From positions 186,001-250,000 of the forward strand of contig CALJPQ010000003.1 in NCBI GenBank assembly GCA_937980645.1: a stretch of 64,000 bases of DNA, read 5' to 3'. A model generated the notes under the pieces. The model was not told the DNA's origin. It was given only the letters and a program-made list of their open reading frames with translations, and did no database searches. Both the position numbers and the translations under genes were made by a program. Shown one piece after another: positions 1-8,493 of this stretch (positions within the stretch are counted from its first letter, which is position 1; the number at the start of each line of letters is the position of its first letter). The stretch comes from an uncultured Saprospiraceae bacterium. Its GTDB lineage: Bacteria > Bacteroidota > Bacteroidia > Chitinophagales > Saprospiraceae.

Positions 1-2
1 TG

Positions 3-596
3 ACAACTTCGCGCGTCTTCGAGTTCTCCTTCTTGGGCGGTAACAAGTTCAACCATTTCGAGCACGACTACACTGGCAGTCTGGCGGAGAACCACATAGG
101 CAAACCGGCAGAAGATTTGCTTTTCATCCAGGGCCTGACCGGCCTCCGGCTCAGGGTAGAAATACCCTATGCCCATTTGCTGGAAAACATCGCTGTTAAT
201 AAAGCAGAATTAGAGATGACTGTGGCTCATCCTTCGGGGGCTAATGCCGCCCTACCCCCCGTCAATCAGCTGGTACTTTCGGAGCGCCTCGGCGACTCTG
301 TGCGGCTCTTCATCCCAGACGTCTTCTATTCCCTGACCACCTTCAACGATTTCAGCCGCTTCGGCGGAAAACCACTACACACTTTTGAGAATGGCCAGGA
401 ACTCGAACGCTACCGGCTCACCCTGACGCAGCGGTTTCAGGGCATGGTGGACAATACCTCCGGCGACTTACAAAAGCAAACGTTACTCGTCAACGTCTTT
501 CTGCAAGGCCGCTCAGCGCATCGCGTCGTCCTCTTCGGCCCTAAAAGCGCTACCTTTCCGGCCAAACTGACGCTGAAATACACACGAGTTCGTTAA
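3..596 (+). CDS. DUF4270-family lipoprotein, C-terminal part (5' truncated by window edge)
   Basis: The reading frame is open from base 3 without a start codon, so this is the last ~197 residues of a longer gene beginning outside the window. The piece contains a block near its middle with F-x-Q-G-L-T-G-L followed by a strand-rich stretch and V-N-K-A-E-L, the pattern I associate with the C-terminal half of DUF4270, a Bacteroidota family of predicted secreted lipoproteins of unknown role. The lipoprotein signal itself cannot be seen because the 5' end is missing. It ends 51 bp before glmS on the same strand and could share its transcript. A TTG at 33 is only an internal codon. Family assignment is from motif memory; function is unknown. 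Confidence 0.72.
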   Translation, partial: TTSRVFEFSFLGGNKFNHFEHDYTGSLAENHIGKPAEDLLFIQGLTGLRLRVEIPYAHLLENIAVNKAELEMTVAHPSGANAALPPVNQLVLSERLGDSVRLFIPDVFYSLTTFNDFSRFGGKPLHTFENGQELERYRLTLTQRFQGMVDNTSGDLQKQTLLVNVFLQGRSAHRVVLFGPKSATFPAKLTLKYTRVR

Positions 597-647
597 TCTG
601 GCGCTACAGCCCAAACCCATTTTTTCACCCAATCCTTCTCTGATCCT

Positions 648-2489
648 ATGTGCGGCATTGTAGCATACATTGGCCCTCGCCCCGCTTACCCTATTCTGAT
701 AAAAGGCCTGCACCGTCTGGAATATCGCGGCTATGACAGCGCCGGCATTGCCCTGCAAAATGGCCGGCTTAACATTTACAAAAAGAAAGGAAAGGTCAGC
801 GATCTGGAAGAGTACGCCGCACAGCAGGACACCAGCGGCAATGTGGGCATTGGGCACACGCGCTGGGCCACCCACGGCAAACCCGACGACATCAACGCTC
901 ACCCGCACGCCAGCGGCAACGGACGATTGGTGCTGGTGCACAACGGCATCATTGAGAACTACGCCGTGCTGAAGAATGCCCTTATCAACCATAGCCATGC
1001 CTTCCAGAGCGAAACCGACACGGAGGTGCTGGTGCACCTGATTGAGGAAATTCAGGAGCGCGGCCAGCTATCGCTGGAGGATGCCGTGCAGCAGGCCTTG
1101 ACACAGGTACAGGGCGCATATGCTATTGTAGTCATGGACCGCAACGACCCAGACCTGTTGGTGGCGGCGCGCAAGTCCAGCCCGTTGGTCATTGGCATTG
1201 GGGAGGATGAGTTCCTGATAGCCTCCGACGCCACACCCATCGTGGAGCACACCAAGCAGGTCGTTTACTTAGACGACGAAGAGGTGGCGGTAGTGCGACG
1301 CAACGCGCCGCTGCGCATACGCGACCTGCGCAACCAGGAGAAAGACCCCATAGTGCAGGAGATCGAGTTGGAGATTGAACAGCTCGAAAAAGGCGGCTAC
1401 CCGCATTTCATGCTCAAAGAGATCTTTGAACAGCCCTCCACCATTGCCGAATGTATGCGTGGGCGCATGAACGCCGAAGAGGGTTGGGTGCGTTTGGGCG
1501 GCATGGAAGAGTACAAGAAGCGCATGATCAACGCCCAGCGCATGATTATCCTGGGCTGTGGCACGTCGTGGCACGCCGGTATGATTGGCGAATACCTGTT
1601 TGAAGACCTGGCCCGCCTGCCCGTAGAGGTGGAATACGCCTCCGAATTTCGCTACCGCAATCCGGTAGTGCGCGAGAGCGATATTGTACTGGCCATTTCC
1701 CAATCCGGTGAAACGGCCGACACCTTGGCAGCGCTCCAATTGGCCAAAGAATACGGAGCGCTCACTTACGGAATCGTCAACGTCGTAGGCTCCTCTATTG
1801 CACGCGCTACTGATAGTGGCTCATACATCCACGTCGGGCCAGAAATTGGCGTTGCCTCCACCAAAGCGTTTACCGGCCAGGTAACCATGCTCGGTATGAT
1901 GGCCCTCATCCTCGGCTACGAACGCGGCTATTTGGGCAAATCGCAGTATCAGCGCTTAGTGCAAGAACTGGCCTTGGTGCCTAAAAAGGTAGAGCAGCTG
2001 CTGTATCAGTGCCACGACCAGGTGAAGTACATCGCTGGCGAGTTTAAAAATGCCGCCAATGCGCTATATTTAGGGCGAGGGTACAACTTTCCCATCGCCC
2101 TTGAGGGGGCGCTCAAGCTCAAGGAAATCTCCTACGTCCACGCCGAAGGCTATCCGGCGGCAGAGATGAAACACGGCCCTATTGCGCTTATTGACGAGAA
2201 CATGCCTGTCTTTGTCATTGCCACCAACGGCAGTACGCATGACAAAATCGTCTCCAACATCCAGGAGGTGAAAAGCCGCGGTGGCATCGTTACGGCGGTG
2301 GTTACTGAGGGCGACGAACTCATCAAAGGCATGGCCGATTACGTCATCGAGATACCTGCCACGGAAGAGCCGTTCACACCGCTGCTGTCGGTGGTGCCGC
2401 TGCAATTGCTCGCCTATTACATCGCCGTCATGCGCGGTTGCAATGTGGATCAGCCGCGAAATCTGGCCAAATCGGTAACTGTAGAATAG
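648..2489 (+). CDS. glmS: Glutamine--fructose-6-phosphate aminotransferase (isomerizing)
   Basis: Cytoplasmic enzyme making glucosamine-6-phosphate from fructose-6-phosphate and glutamine, the entry step to UDP-GlcNAc for peptidoglycan and LPS. The 613-aa length matches the family. The N-terminus MCGIVAYIG supplies the catalytic Cys2 of the class II glutamine amidotransferase domain (residues 1-~225, with GHTRWATHG near residue 74). Two SIS sugar-isomerase domains follow (one starts near LGCGTSWHAG, about residue 301), and the C-terminus ends in the conserved NLAKSVTVE. The ATG at 648 is fixed by the need for Cys2. No glmS-ribozyme-like leader is visible in the 51-bp upstream gap. A DUF4290 gene follows 46 bp downstream. 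Confidence 0.98.
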   Translation: MCGIVAYIGPRPAYPILIKGLHRLEYRGYDSAGIALQNGRLNIYKKKGKVSDLEEYAAQQDTSGNVGIGHTRWATHGKPDDINAHPHASGNGRLVLVHNGIIENYAVLKNALINHSHAFQSETDTEVLVHLIEEIQERGQLSLEDAVQQALTQVQGAYAIVVMDRNDPDLLVAARKSSPLVIGIGEDEFLIASDATPIVEHTKQVVYLDDEEVAVVRRNAPLRIRDLRNQEKDPIVQEIELEIEQLEKGGYPHFMLKEIFEQPSTIAECMRGRMNAEEGWVRLGGMEEYKKRMINAQRMIILGCGTSWHAGMIGEYLFEDLARLPVEVEYASEFRYRNPVVRESDIVLAISQSGETADTLAALQLAKEYGALTYGIVNVVGSSIARATDSGSYIHVGPEIGVASTKAFTGQVTMLGMMALILGYERGYLGKSQYQRLVQELALVPKKVEQLLYQCHDQVKYIAGEFKNAANALYLGRGYNFPIALEGALKLKEISYVHAEGYPAAEMKHGPIALIDENMPVFVIATNGSTHDKIVSNIQEVKSRGGIVTAVVTEGDELIKGMADYVIEIPATEEPFTPLLSVVPLQLLAYYIAVMRGCNVDQPRNLAKSVTVE

Positions 2490-2535
2490 CCGCTCCGCTC
2501 CTCAGTGCTATCATTTTAGCCCATGTATCGCCGGT

Positions 2536-3216
2536 ATGAACAATCTTAAGATACCATACAACACCGAAAAGGAGGAAATTCGCTTCGCCGAATACGGCAG
2601 GCTGATACAGGAACTTATCCTGTATGCTCGAAAGATAGAAGTGCCTGAACAACGGCAGAAAGCCGTCGAAAGCATTATCGGAATGATGCAGCTGCTCAAC
2701 CCCATCGGCAACCGGCACCCCGACGACTACCGTGAGAAGTTGTGGAACCACGCCTTTGCCATTGCCAATTATGAGCTGGACGTAACGCCACCGCCCGGGG
2801 TTACCATTCGCCCGTTGGCGACGCGCTCCAAGCCCGAACGCATTCCTTACCCAACCACCACTACCCGCCTGCGCCACTACGGCCAGCATGTGCAGCGCCT
2901 CATCCAGAAAGCCATTGCCATGCCTGACGGCCCTAAAAAGGAGGCTTTCGTCGAAGTCATCGCCTCCTACATGAAATTGGCCTATAAAACCTGGAACAGA
3001 GAACACTACGTGTCGGACGACGTTATCAAAGACGACCTGGAGCAACTCTCCGATGGGCAGCTGCACTTGCATGAGGGCCACAGTTCGCTTGACGTGCTGG
3101 CGTCCAGCGTTCGTAAAGACGTTCAAAATCAAAATGCCTCTGGGCGCTCGCGCCAAAAGGGCGACAACCGCTCGCGCCGGCGCAATGGCAGTGGCTTCCG
3201 AAAACGCAAGAAATAG
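2536..3216 (+). CDS. DUF4290 family protein
   Basis: A 226-aa predicted cytoplasmic protein. Residues 1-~175 match my recollection of DUF4290, conserved in Bacteroidota: opening NLKIPYNTEKEE, a central GNRHPDDYREKLW and a later KLAYKTWNREHY. The last ~45 residues are very rich in Arg, Lys, Ser and Asn, which suggests nucleic-acid or ribosome contact (inference). There is no signal peptide or membrane segment. The gene lies 46 bp after glmS and is probably co-transcribed. Function is unknown; the family is usually single copy and close to cell-wall precursor genes, which fits the glmS neighbour. Confidence 0.88.
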   Translation: MNNLKIPYNTEKEEIRFAEYGRLIQELILYARKIEVPEQRQKAVESIIGMMQLLNPIGNRHPDDYREKLWNHAFAIANYELDVTPPPGVTIRPLATRSKPERIPYPTTTTRLRHYGQHVQRLIQKAIAMPDGPKKEAFVEVIASYMKLAYKTWNREHYVSDDVIKDDLEQLSDGQLHLHEGHSSLDVLASSVRKDVQNQNASGRSRQKGDNRSRRRNGSGFRKRKK

Positions 3217-3277
3217 GCGCTGAAAAGCGGAGGTGCTCAGCGGGTGGTCAGGGTAGAACCCAGGGAATAGGTTTCAG

Positions 3278-3293
3278 CGAGGCGGGGGCCTCG
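3278..3293 (+). terminator. Short GC-rich hairpin after DUF4290 gene
   Basis: CGAGGC-GGGG-GCCTCG forms a 6-bp perfect stem 60 bp after the DUF4290 stop. Only a short T-run follows (CTTT at 3300), so it is a weak candidate for ending the glmS-DUF4290 transcript. Possible -7 boxes for the next gene lie just downstream: GATCTTTG at 3297-3304 and TATCTTCG at 3339-3346. Confidence 0.35.
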
Positions 3294-3459
3294 CCGGATC
3301 TTTGTGCAGCGAGATTTTGCTCCGGCAATTTCGCATAGTATCTTCGTGTTCCACTTCGACGTTAAGCAGCAAACGGCGGTGCTTTGGCTCCGCAAAGGCT
3401 TGCGCGCAAGGCGCCGAAAAACGGGACAGGATTTTTCAGCAAGAAAACGCTGCACGCTT

Positions 3460-5505
3460 ATGAAACACAGAGACTTTGGTAGATGGCACTTTGCCTTGGG
3501 TATGGTCTGCTTCGTTACGTGCGCTTCGGCGCAAACCTTCTGGACGGAAACCTTCGACGACTCGTTTGTGGCCACTAACAACTGGGCGCATGGCGGCATC
3601 AATGCTGGTCCATCGCAATGGGAGTGGACCAGCAACCCTGCCGATGGCTACCAGGAGCCGGGGCTGGCACCTTTTGGCGCACCAACGGCCACTAATGGCT
3701 ATTTTCTGTTCAATTCCGACGCCAACGGCCCCACACCGCATGACGTGTGGCTAACCAGCATCAACCGCCAGGTCAATTGTGAGGGTAGGGTAGGGGTGCG
3801 CTTGCGTTTTTATACTCAGTACATCTATTTCAGCCCGGCTGGCACGCGCGCTCAGGTAGGTGTCAGCACCGATGGGGACACGTTTGAATACCACACCCTC
3901 TTCGAGGGCCACCCGGCCAACCTGCCTTTCGAGGGCTGGGTCGAACTCGACCTCCCTGAGGCCGACGACCAGCCGCAAGTGTGGCTGCGCTTCCGCTGGA
4001 TAGGCAATTACGAATACCACTGGAAAATAGACGACCTTTCCCTGCTCGTTGTGCTGACCCAAAACCCGGACTCCTGCCAGACGGCGGTGGACATCAGCAA
4101 CCTGTTTGGTCAGACACCCGGCGTGGCTCAGGCTTCTGCTATTTTTGACAACACAAACGCTACGGTTTCCGATACCGACCCGCAGGTCAATTGCTGGGCC
4201 GAAACTCCGGAGGGCGAGCCGGACTTTTTGGATAACACCTTGTGGTTCACCTTCGTGGGCGATGGCGACCGCTACGAAATCCAGACCGTGCCCTGTAACG
4301 CTCAAAACTATGTGGGCGTCGAGCAAGGACTGCCCGGCGACACGCAAATGGCGCTTTTCGAGGGCGACAACTGCGGGGCTCTGACATTGGTGGCCTGCAA
4401 CGACGACCGCTCGCCACTGGGCGAGCCGGACTGGCGGGCCAGTTTTGTGGTAGCCACTAAGGCCGACCAGCGATACTATCTGATGGTGGATGGCTTCCGC
4501 GGCCCCGATGGCCCGGCACAGGGGGAGTTTTGCGTGCAGGTTACGCGCCTGCGCGAGGTGTCGTGCGCTGAAGGCGCGGTAGGTAAGTTCTTCTTCGGGC
4601 GCGACGGGCTGGTGTGCTTTCAGTCGTTTTTCCGAGACTATATGCGGCTCGACACGGCCAGCTATTCGTTGCCCACGGAGGGCGAGGTCTATGGCCTGGC
4701 CTGGTGCCTGAGCGCGCAACCCATCCCGGACACCGTGTGGCCAGGGGATGTTGCGGGCGTGGTCAGCACTGTTTTTTCTCCCACGCTCGTCATACCAGCC
4801 CTGCGCAATACCGGTAGTTTCCTGCCCTTTGGCGTCTATTACCTGACGCCAGTGGTGCTGGGCAATGGGTTACTCATCAATCCTGGCCCTGCTTTCGTGT
4901 TCAACGTGCGCCCCGACAGCAACGGCTGCTTCTTTGTAGGCGCTTCGCAGCGCATTGTGTTGTTACCTCCTTTGGAGCCGCTGGGTGCTATGCTCCAGGT
5001 AGTGCACGAAACGGTGCCACCCGGACAGAACGGCAGTATTCAGGTCTTCGCTACCGGTGGCTCCGGGCAGTTTCTGAATTCGCCAGATCTGTACGAATAT
5101 TACTGGAGCCATGGCCCGAACACTCCTGTCGTTACGCAGCTCAGCCAGGGCACCTATGTGGTTACTATCACCGACCGCAGTGCTTGCGTAGAAAGGATTA
5201 TACGCGGAGCTACGGTGCTGCAGACCGTAAGCGCGGAGGAGCCGCTGGCCACGCTTCCGCTGGAAGTATTTCCTAACCCGGCACACCAGGAATTCTGGGT
5301 ACAGGCGGCATTGCCCGCTCCGTCGGAGGTCTGGATAGAACTGCTCTCACCACTGGGTCAGGTGCTCCAGCTGCGGCGGGTGTATGCTGCTCCACAGTTG
5401 TACGAGCGTTTCGACGTCCGTGCATTGCCGTCCGGCCTGTACGTGCTTCGGTTGAGGGCTGGCGACGTGCAGGCCGTGCGGCGCGTTCGTGTGGAGCGGC
5501 CTTAG
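3460..5505 (+). CDS. Secreted protein with type IX secretion C-terminal sorting domain
   Basis: A 681-aa exported protein. I start it at ATG 3460 because MKHRDFGRWHFALG begins a good signal peptide ending near CASAQ; an in-frame codon at 3304 would add 52 residues with no such character. Residues ~25-200 form a jelly-roll-like binding module (FDDSF, repeated W/F strands, W-L-R-F-R). Residues ~210-365 resemble a pre-peptidase-type beta domain (L-W-F-T-F-V-G, A-L-F-E-G-D-N-C-G, Y-Y-L-M-V-D-G). The last ~80 residues (LEVFPNPAH onward, ending in a GLYVLRLRAG-type strand) are a Por/type A sorting domain, so the protein should cross the outer membrane by the type IX system. No catalytic motif is seen. 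It overlaps the convergent ATPase gene by 4 bp. Confidence 0.87.
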   Translation: MKHRDFGRWHFALGMVCFVTCASAQTFWTETFDDSFVATNNWAHGGINAGPSQWEWTSNPADGYQEPGLAPFGAPTATNGYFLFNSDANGPTPHDVWLTSINRQVNCEGRVGVRLRFYTQYIYFSPAGTRAQVGVSTDGDTFEYHTLFEGHPANLPFEGWVELDLPEADDQPQVWLRFRWIGNYEYHWKIDDLSLLVVLTQNPDSCQTAVDISNLFGQTPGVAQASAIFDNTNATVSDTDPQVNCWAETPEGEPDFLDNTLWFTFVGDGDRYEIQTVPCNAQNYVGVEQGLPGDTQMALFEGDNCGALTLVACNDDRSPLGEPDWRASFVVATKADQRYYLMVDGFRGPDGPAQGEFCVQVTRLREVSCAEGAVGKFFFGRDGLVCFQSFFRDYMRLDTASYSLPTEGEVYGLAWCLSAQPIPDTVWPGDVAGVVSTVFSPTLVIPALRNTGSFLPFGVYYLTPVVLGNGLLINPGPAFVFNVRPDSNGCFFVGASQRIVLLPPLEPLGAMLQVVHETVPPGQNGSIQVFATGGSGQFLNSPDLYEYYWSHGPNTPVVTQLSQGTYVVTITDRSACVERIIRGATVLQTVSAEEPLATLPLEVFPNPAHQEFWVQAALPAPSEVWIELLSPLGQVLQLRRVYAAPQLYERFDVRALPSGLYVLRLRAGDVQAVRRVRVERP

Positions 5506-8237
5506 TCGGCCAGAACTTGCTCTTTGCGGCGTTCGTCTCGGCGTACCCAAGCTTTATACAATTCCATAGTAATGAGCACGGAGGTGGCTGACAGCAGCAG
5601 CAGCTTCCAGTAATACCAGCTTACCGGTTCAATGCGTAAGAGCGATTGCATGAAGGGTATGTGCATGCTCAGGATGTGGATGCCTTGAGCAGCCAGTACA
5701 CCGATGACGAGCAGGTAGTTGCGGCTAATGGGTACGCGGAACGCAGACGTCCGCTCAGAGCGGCAGCTGAAGACATGTACGTTTTGCATCAGGACGAAGA
5801 GCAGCAGGATGTCATTGCGTGCCTCTGCCTCGCCCATTCCGACTATCTGAATAAGATAGTACCACAGGCCTAAGGTAATCAGCCCCATCGTCAGGCCGGC
5901 CGTGAGGGTTTGCCCGATCATTAGGCGGTTGAAGATGGACTCAGAGGGCTTGCGCGGTGGGCGCCGCATGGCGCCTGGCTCACCGCCTTCAAAGGCCAGA
6001 GCTACATCCTGGATACCGTTAGTAACTAAGTTGAGCCACAACAACTGTACAGCCAACAAAGGCACGGGCAGCTGAAACAGCACGGACATGAGGAAGAGAA
6101 ACACTTCAGCAGCGCCGGTGGAAACCAGCAGCGAAATGACCTTACGCACGTTGTCGTAGGCGAACCGCCCCTCTTCTACGCCCGCTACGATGCTGCTGAA
6201 GTTGTCGTCAATGATGATCATGGTGCCCGTCTCTTTGGCAGCGTCGGTGCCCGAGCCCATGGCCACGCCGATGTTGGCCCGGCGCAGTGCGGGTGTGTCG
6301 TTGACACCGTCGCCTGTAACGGCCACGAACTCGCCGCTTCGGATGAGGGCATCCACAATCTGGAGTTTTTGCTCGGGCGATACCCGCGCAAAGACGTTGG
6401 AGTTGCAGACTAAGTGCCTGAAGGCCTCTCCGCTGGGGTCGCCCACTTCGCTCAATTGCTTTCCGCTGACGACGGGGTGGGCGTGTTTGGGTTTTATCAG
6501 GCCTAATTCGCGTGAGATGGCTTCTGCAGTAGCAGGGTGATCGCCGGTGATCATGATGACCCGTATGCCTGCCTTTCGGCAACGCTCTATGGCGTCTTTT
6601 GCTTCCGGACGCAGAGGGTCTATGAAGCCCGCCAGGCCCAGGAAATGCAGGCCGCGCAGGGCTTCGGCGGGCTTTATGCCCTCGAGGGCTGGGCATGGGC
6701 CACCAGCGAAGGCCAACACGCGCAGACCTTCGGCGGCCAGCGCATCGGCGCTCGCCTCGATAGCGGCGTGGTCGAGTGGAATTGTGCGCCCGTTTACGAG
6801 CGCGTCGCCGCAAAAATCTAGAATGGTTTCGACGGCTCCTTTGGCGGCGGCCCACAGTTCACCGTTTTTCCGATAGAATGCGGCAGAGTACTTGTTTTCG
6901 GACTCATAGGGAATCTCTTCCACCAGTTCCAGGCTGGCTTTGTAGGTATCTGGCTGAATGTCGGCTTTGTAGCCAAGTGCCAGCAGGGCCACGTCCATGG
7001 CGTCGCCCTGGTGTTCCCATTGTCCGCTTTCGGTGCGGTGCAGGCTGGCTTCGTTAGCCATTAGGGCGGCTTCGAGGAAGGGCTGAAGTGCTTCTGAAGC
7101 AGCAGGCGCTTCACTATGGCGTATTTCACCAATACCGTTGTATCCTTCTCCAGTGGCATGGTACCGCGTTTCGTCGGGCAGAACCACCGTACGCACGGTT
7201 TGCTGATTCACTGTCAGGGTGCCCGTTTTATCGCTGGCAATGACGGTACAGCTGCCTAAGCTTTCTACCGCTGTCAGTCTTCGTACAATAACATTGCGCT
7301 TCGACATCCGGCTGGTGGCTACCGATAGTGCTACGGTCATCGCCACAGGCAGCCCTTCGGGTATGGCAGACACAGCCAGCGCTACCACGAAGAAGAAAAT
7401 GCTCATCCAATCGTAGCCCTGAGCGCGCAGAATGAAGGCCAGCACGAAGCTGACAATCATAATAAAGATGGCAATGCTTTGCGTGAAGCGCTCCATGCGT
7501 AGCACCAGTGGTGGCTTGGCCGACTCCGACTCGGCCACGCTGCGGGCAATGGCACCTACCTCCGTGTTCACGCCCGTAGCCACTACTACGCCCATGCCGC
7601 GCCCGGTGGTAATGGTCGAGCCGGCATATACCATATTGTGCCGGTCGGCCAGTGGCGTTGCTTCTGGCTGAGGTTCTGTGCTTTTTTCTACCGTAATGGA
7701 CTCGCCTGTCAGCAAGCTCTCATCGGCCAGCAGCCCGCGTGCCGACAACAGGCGCATGTCAGCGGGCACTTTACTGCCCGACTCCAGCAGCACAATGTCG
7801 CCCGGTACGAGTTCCTCGGCATCTACTTCGCGCACGCGCCCCTGGCGCCGCACCCGCGCTTGTATGTGCAACATGCGCTGCAGGCTGGATGCGCTCTTCT
7901 GCGCTTTAAATTCCTGATAAGCGCCTAAGGTTGTATTCAGGCCAATGACAATGAGGATAAAAAGGGCATCAATATGTTCGCCAATCAGCACGGATACGCC
8001 CGCAGCCACCAGCAGTATCGCTATCAGTGGGCTGGCTATTTGGTGGAAAATAATCTCCCAAATCGTCGGCTGTTTGGCCGTCGGCAGGGCATTTAGCCCG
8101 TAGGTTTTCAGGCGTTCCTGCGCTTCTGTGTCCGTCAAACCTTCGCGGCGGGTCTTCCAGTGTTCCAGTACGGCCTCGCCAGACATGGCGTGCCACACCT
8201 GGGTGCCGACAGAAACTTCTTCTTTTACGTTTTCCAT
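5502..8237 (-). CDS. Type II cation-transporting P-type ATPase (Ca2+-ATPase-like)
   Basis: A 911-aa inner-membrane pump. Order of landmarks: N-terminal cation-ATPase domain (~15-85), first membrane pair, actuator domain with TGES at ~177-180, M4 with PEGLP at 293-297 (the type II signature), phosphorylated Asp336 in DKTGTLT, nucleotide domain with KGA at ~466, MITGDHP near 562, TGDGVND at 641-647, then a C-terminal six-helix block. M6 reads NLVTNGIQD where animal SERCA has NLVTDG, so the exact ion cannot be fixed; Ca2+ export is the default inference and Na+ or K+ is not excluded. A TAAGTTTG promoter box lies ~105 bp upstream. It is convergent with, and overlaps by 4 bp, the preceding secreted-protein gene. 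Confidence 0.93.
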   Translation of the reverse strand: MENVKEEVSVGTQVWHAMSGEAVLEHWKTRREGLTDTEAQERLKTYGLNALPTAKQPTIWEIIFHQIASPLIAILLVAAGVSVLIGEHIDALFILIVIGLNTTLGAYQEFKAQKSASSLQRMLHIQARVRRQGRVREVDAEELVPGDIVLLESGSKVPADMRLLSARGLLADESLLTGESITVEKSTEPQPEATPLADRHNMVYAGSTITTGRGMGVVVATGVNTEVGAIARSVAESESAKPPLVLRMERFTQSIAIFIMIVSFVLAFILRAQGYDWMSIFFFVVALAVSAIPEGLPVAMTVALSVATSRMSKRNVIVRRLTAVESLGSCTVIASDKTGTLTVNQQTVRTVVLPDETRYHATGEGYNGIGEIRHSEAPAASEALQPFLEAALMANEASLHRTESGQWEHQGDAMDVALLALGYKADIQPDTYKASLELVEEIPYESENKYSAAFYRKNGELWAAAKGAVETILDFCGDALVNGRTIPLDHAAIEASADALAAEGLRVLAFAGGPCPALEGIKPAEALRGLHFLGLAGFIDPLRPEAKDAIERCRKAGIRVIMITGDHPATAEAISRELGLIKPKHAHPVVSGKQLSEVGDPSGEAFRHLVCNSNVFARVSPEQKLQIVDALIRSGEFVAVTGDGVNDTPALRRANIGVAMGSGTDAAKETGTMIIIDDNFSSIVAGVEEGRFAYDNVRKVISLLVSTGAAEVFLFLMSVLFQLPVPLLAVQLLWLNLVTNGIQDVALAFEGGEPGAMRRPPRKPSESIFNRLMIGQTLTAGLTMGLITLGLWYYLIQIVGMGEAEARNDILLLFVLMQNVHVFSCRSERTSAFRVPISRNYLLVIGVLAAQGIHILSMHIPFMQSLLRIEPVSWYYWKLLLLSATSVLITMELYKAWVRRDERRKEQVLAD

Positions 8238-8341
8238 GTGTATTACAGCAATAGGCTAAATATGAAATCTGTCGCGGCAAAAAACGGAACTTTTCGCAAA
8301 AGCGCCGAGGCCCGGACGCCGGCGAGCTTGCTCGCATTGGC

Positions 8342-8349
8342 CAAACTTA
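8342..8349 (-). promoter_or_regulatory. TAnnTTTG -7 box for the cation ATPase
   Basis: Minus-strand TAAGTTTG is an exact match to the Bacteroidota -7 consensus, 105 bp before the ATPase start codon. The predicted leader holds a perfect small hairpin GCGAGC-TT-GCTCGC (about 8320-8333) and no U-run. Confidence 0.5.
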
Positions 8350-8493
8350 ATTTTTAATTCAAATCTCCGTGGGCCTTGCGGGCGCCAAAAAAATACTTCA
8401 GGTCTAAAACTTGAAGAGAAATCAATGCCCTGGCCTACATTCGCCGCGCCTTGTTGCAAAGGCAGTTATGCTCAAACAAAACACACTTCATTC

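Noticed and set aside
597..647. Ribozyme or riboswitch in front of glmS
   Set aside because: The gap is only 51 bp and shows no glmS ribozyme-like core.
2428..3156. 242-codon open frame antisense to the DUF4290 gene
   Set aside because: It lies over a clearly coding frame with family signature; no promoter or family match for the antisense product.
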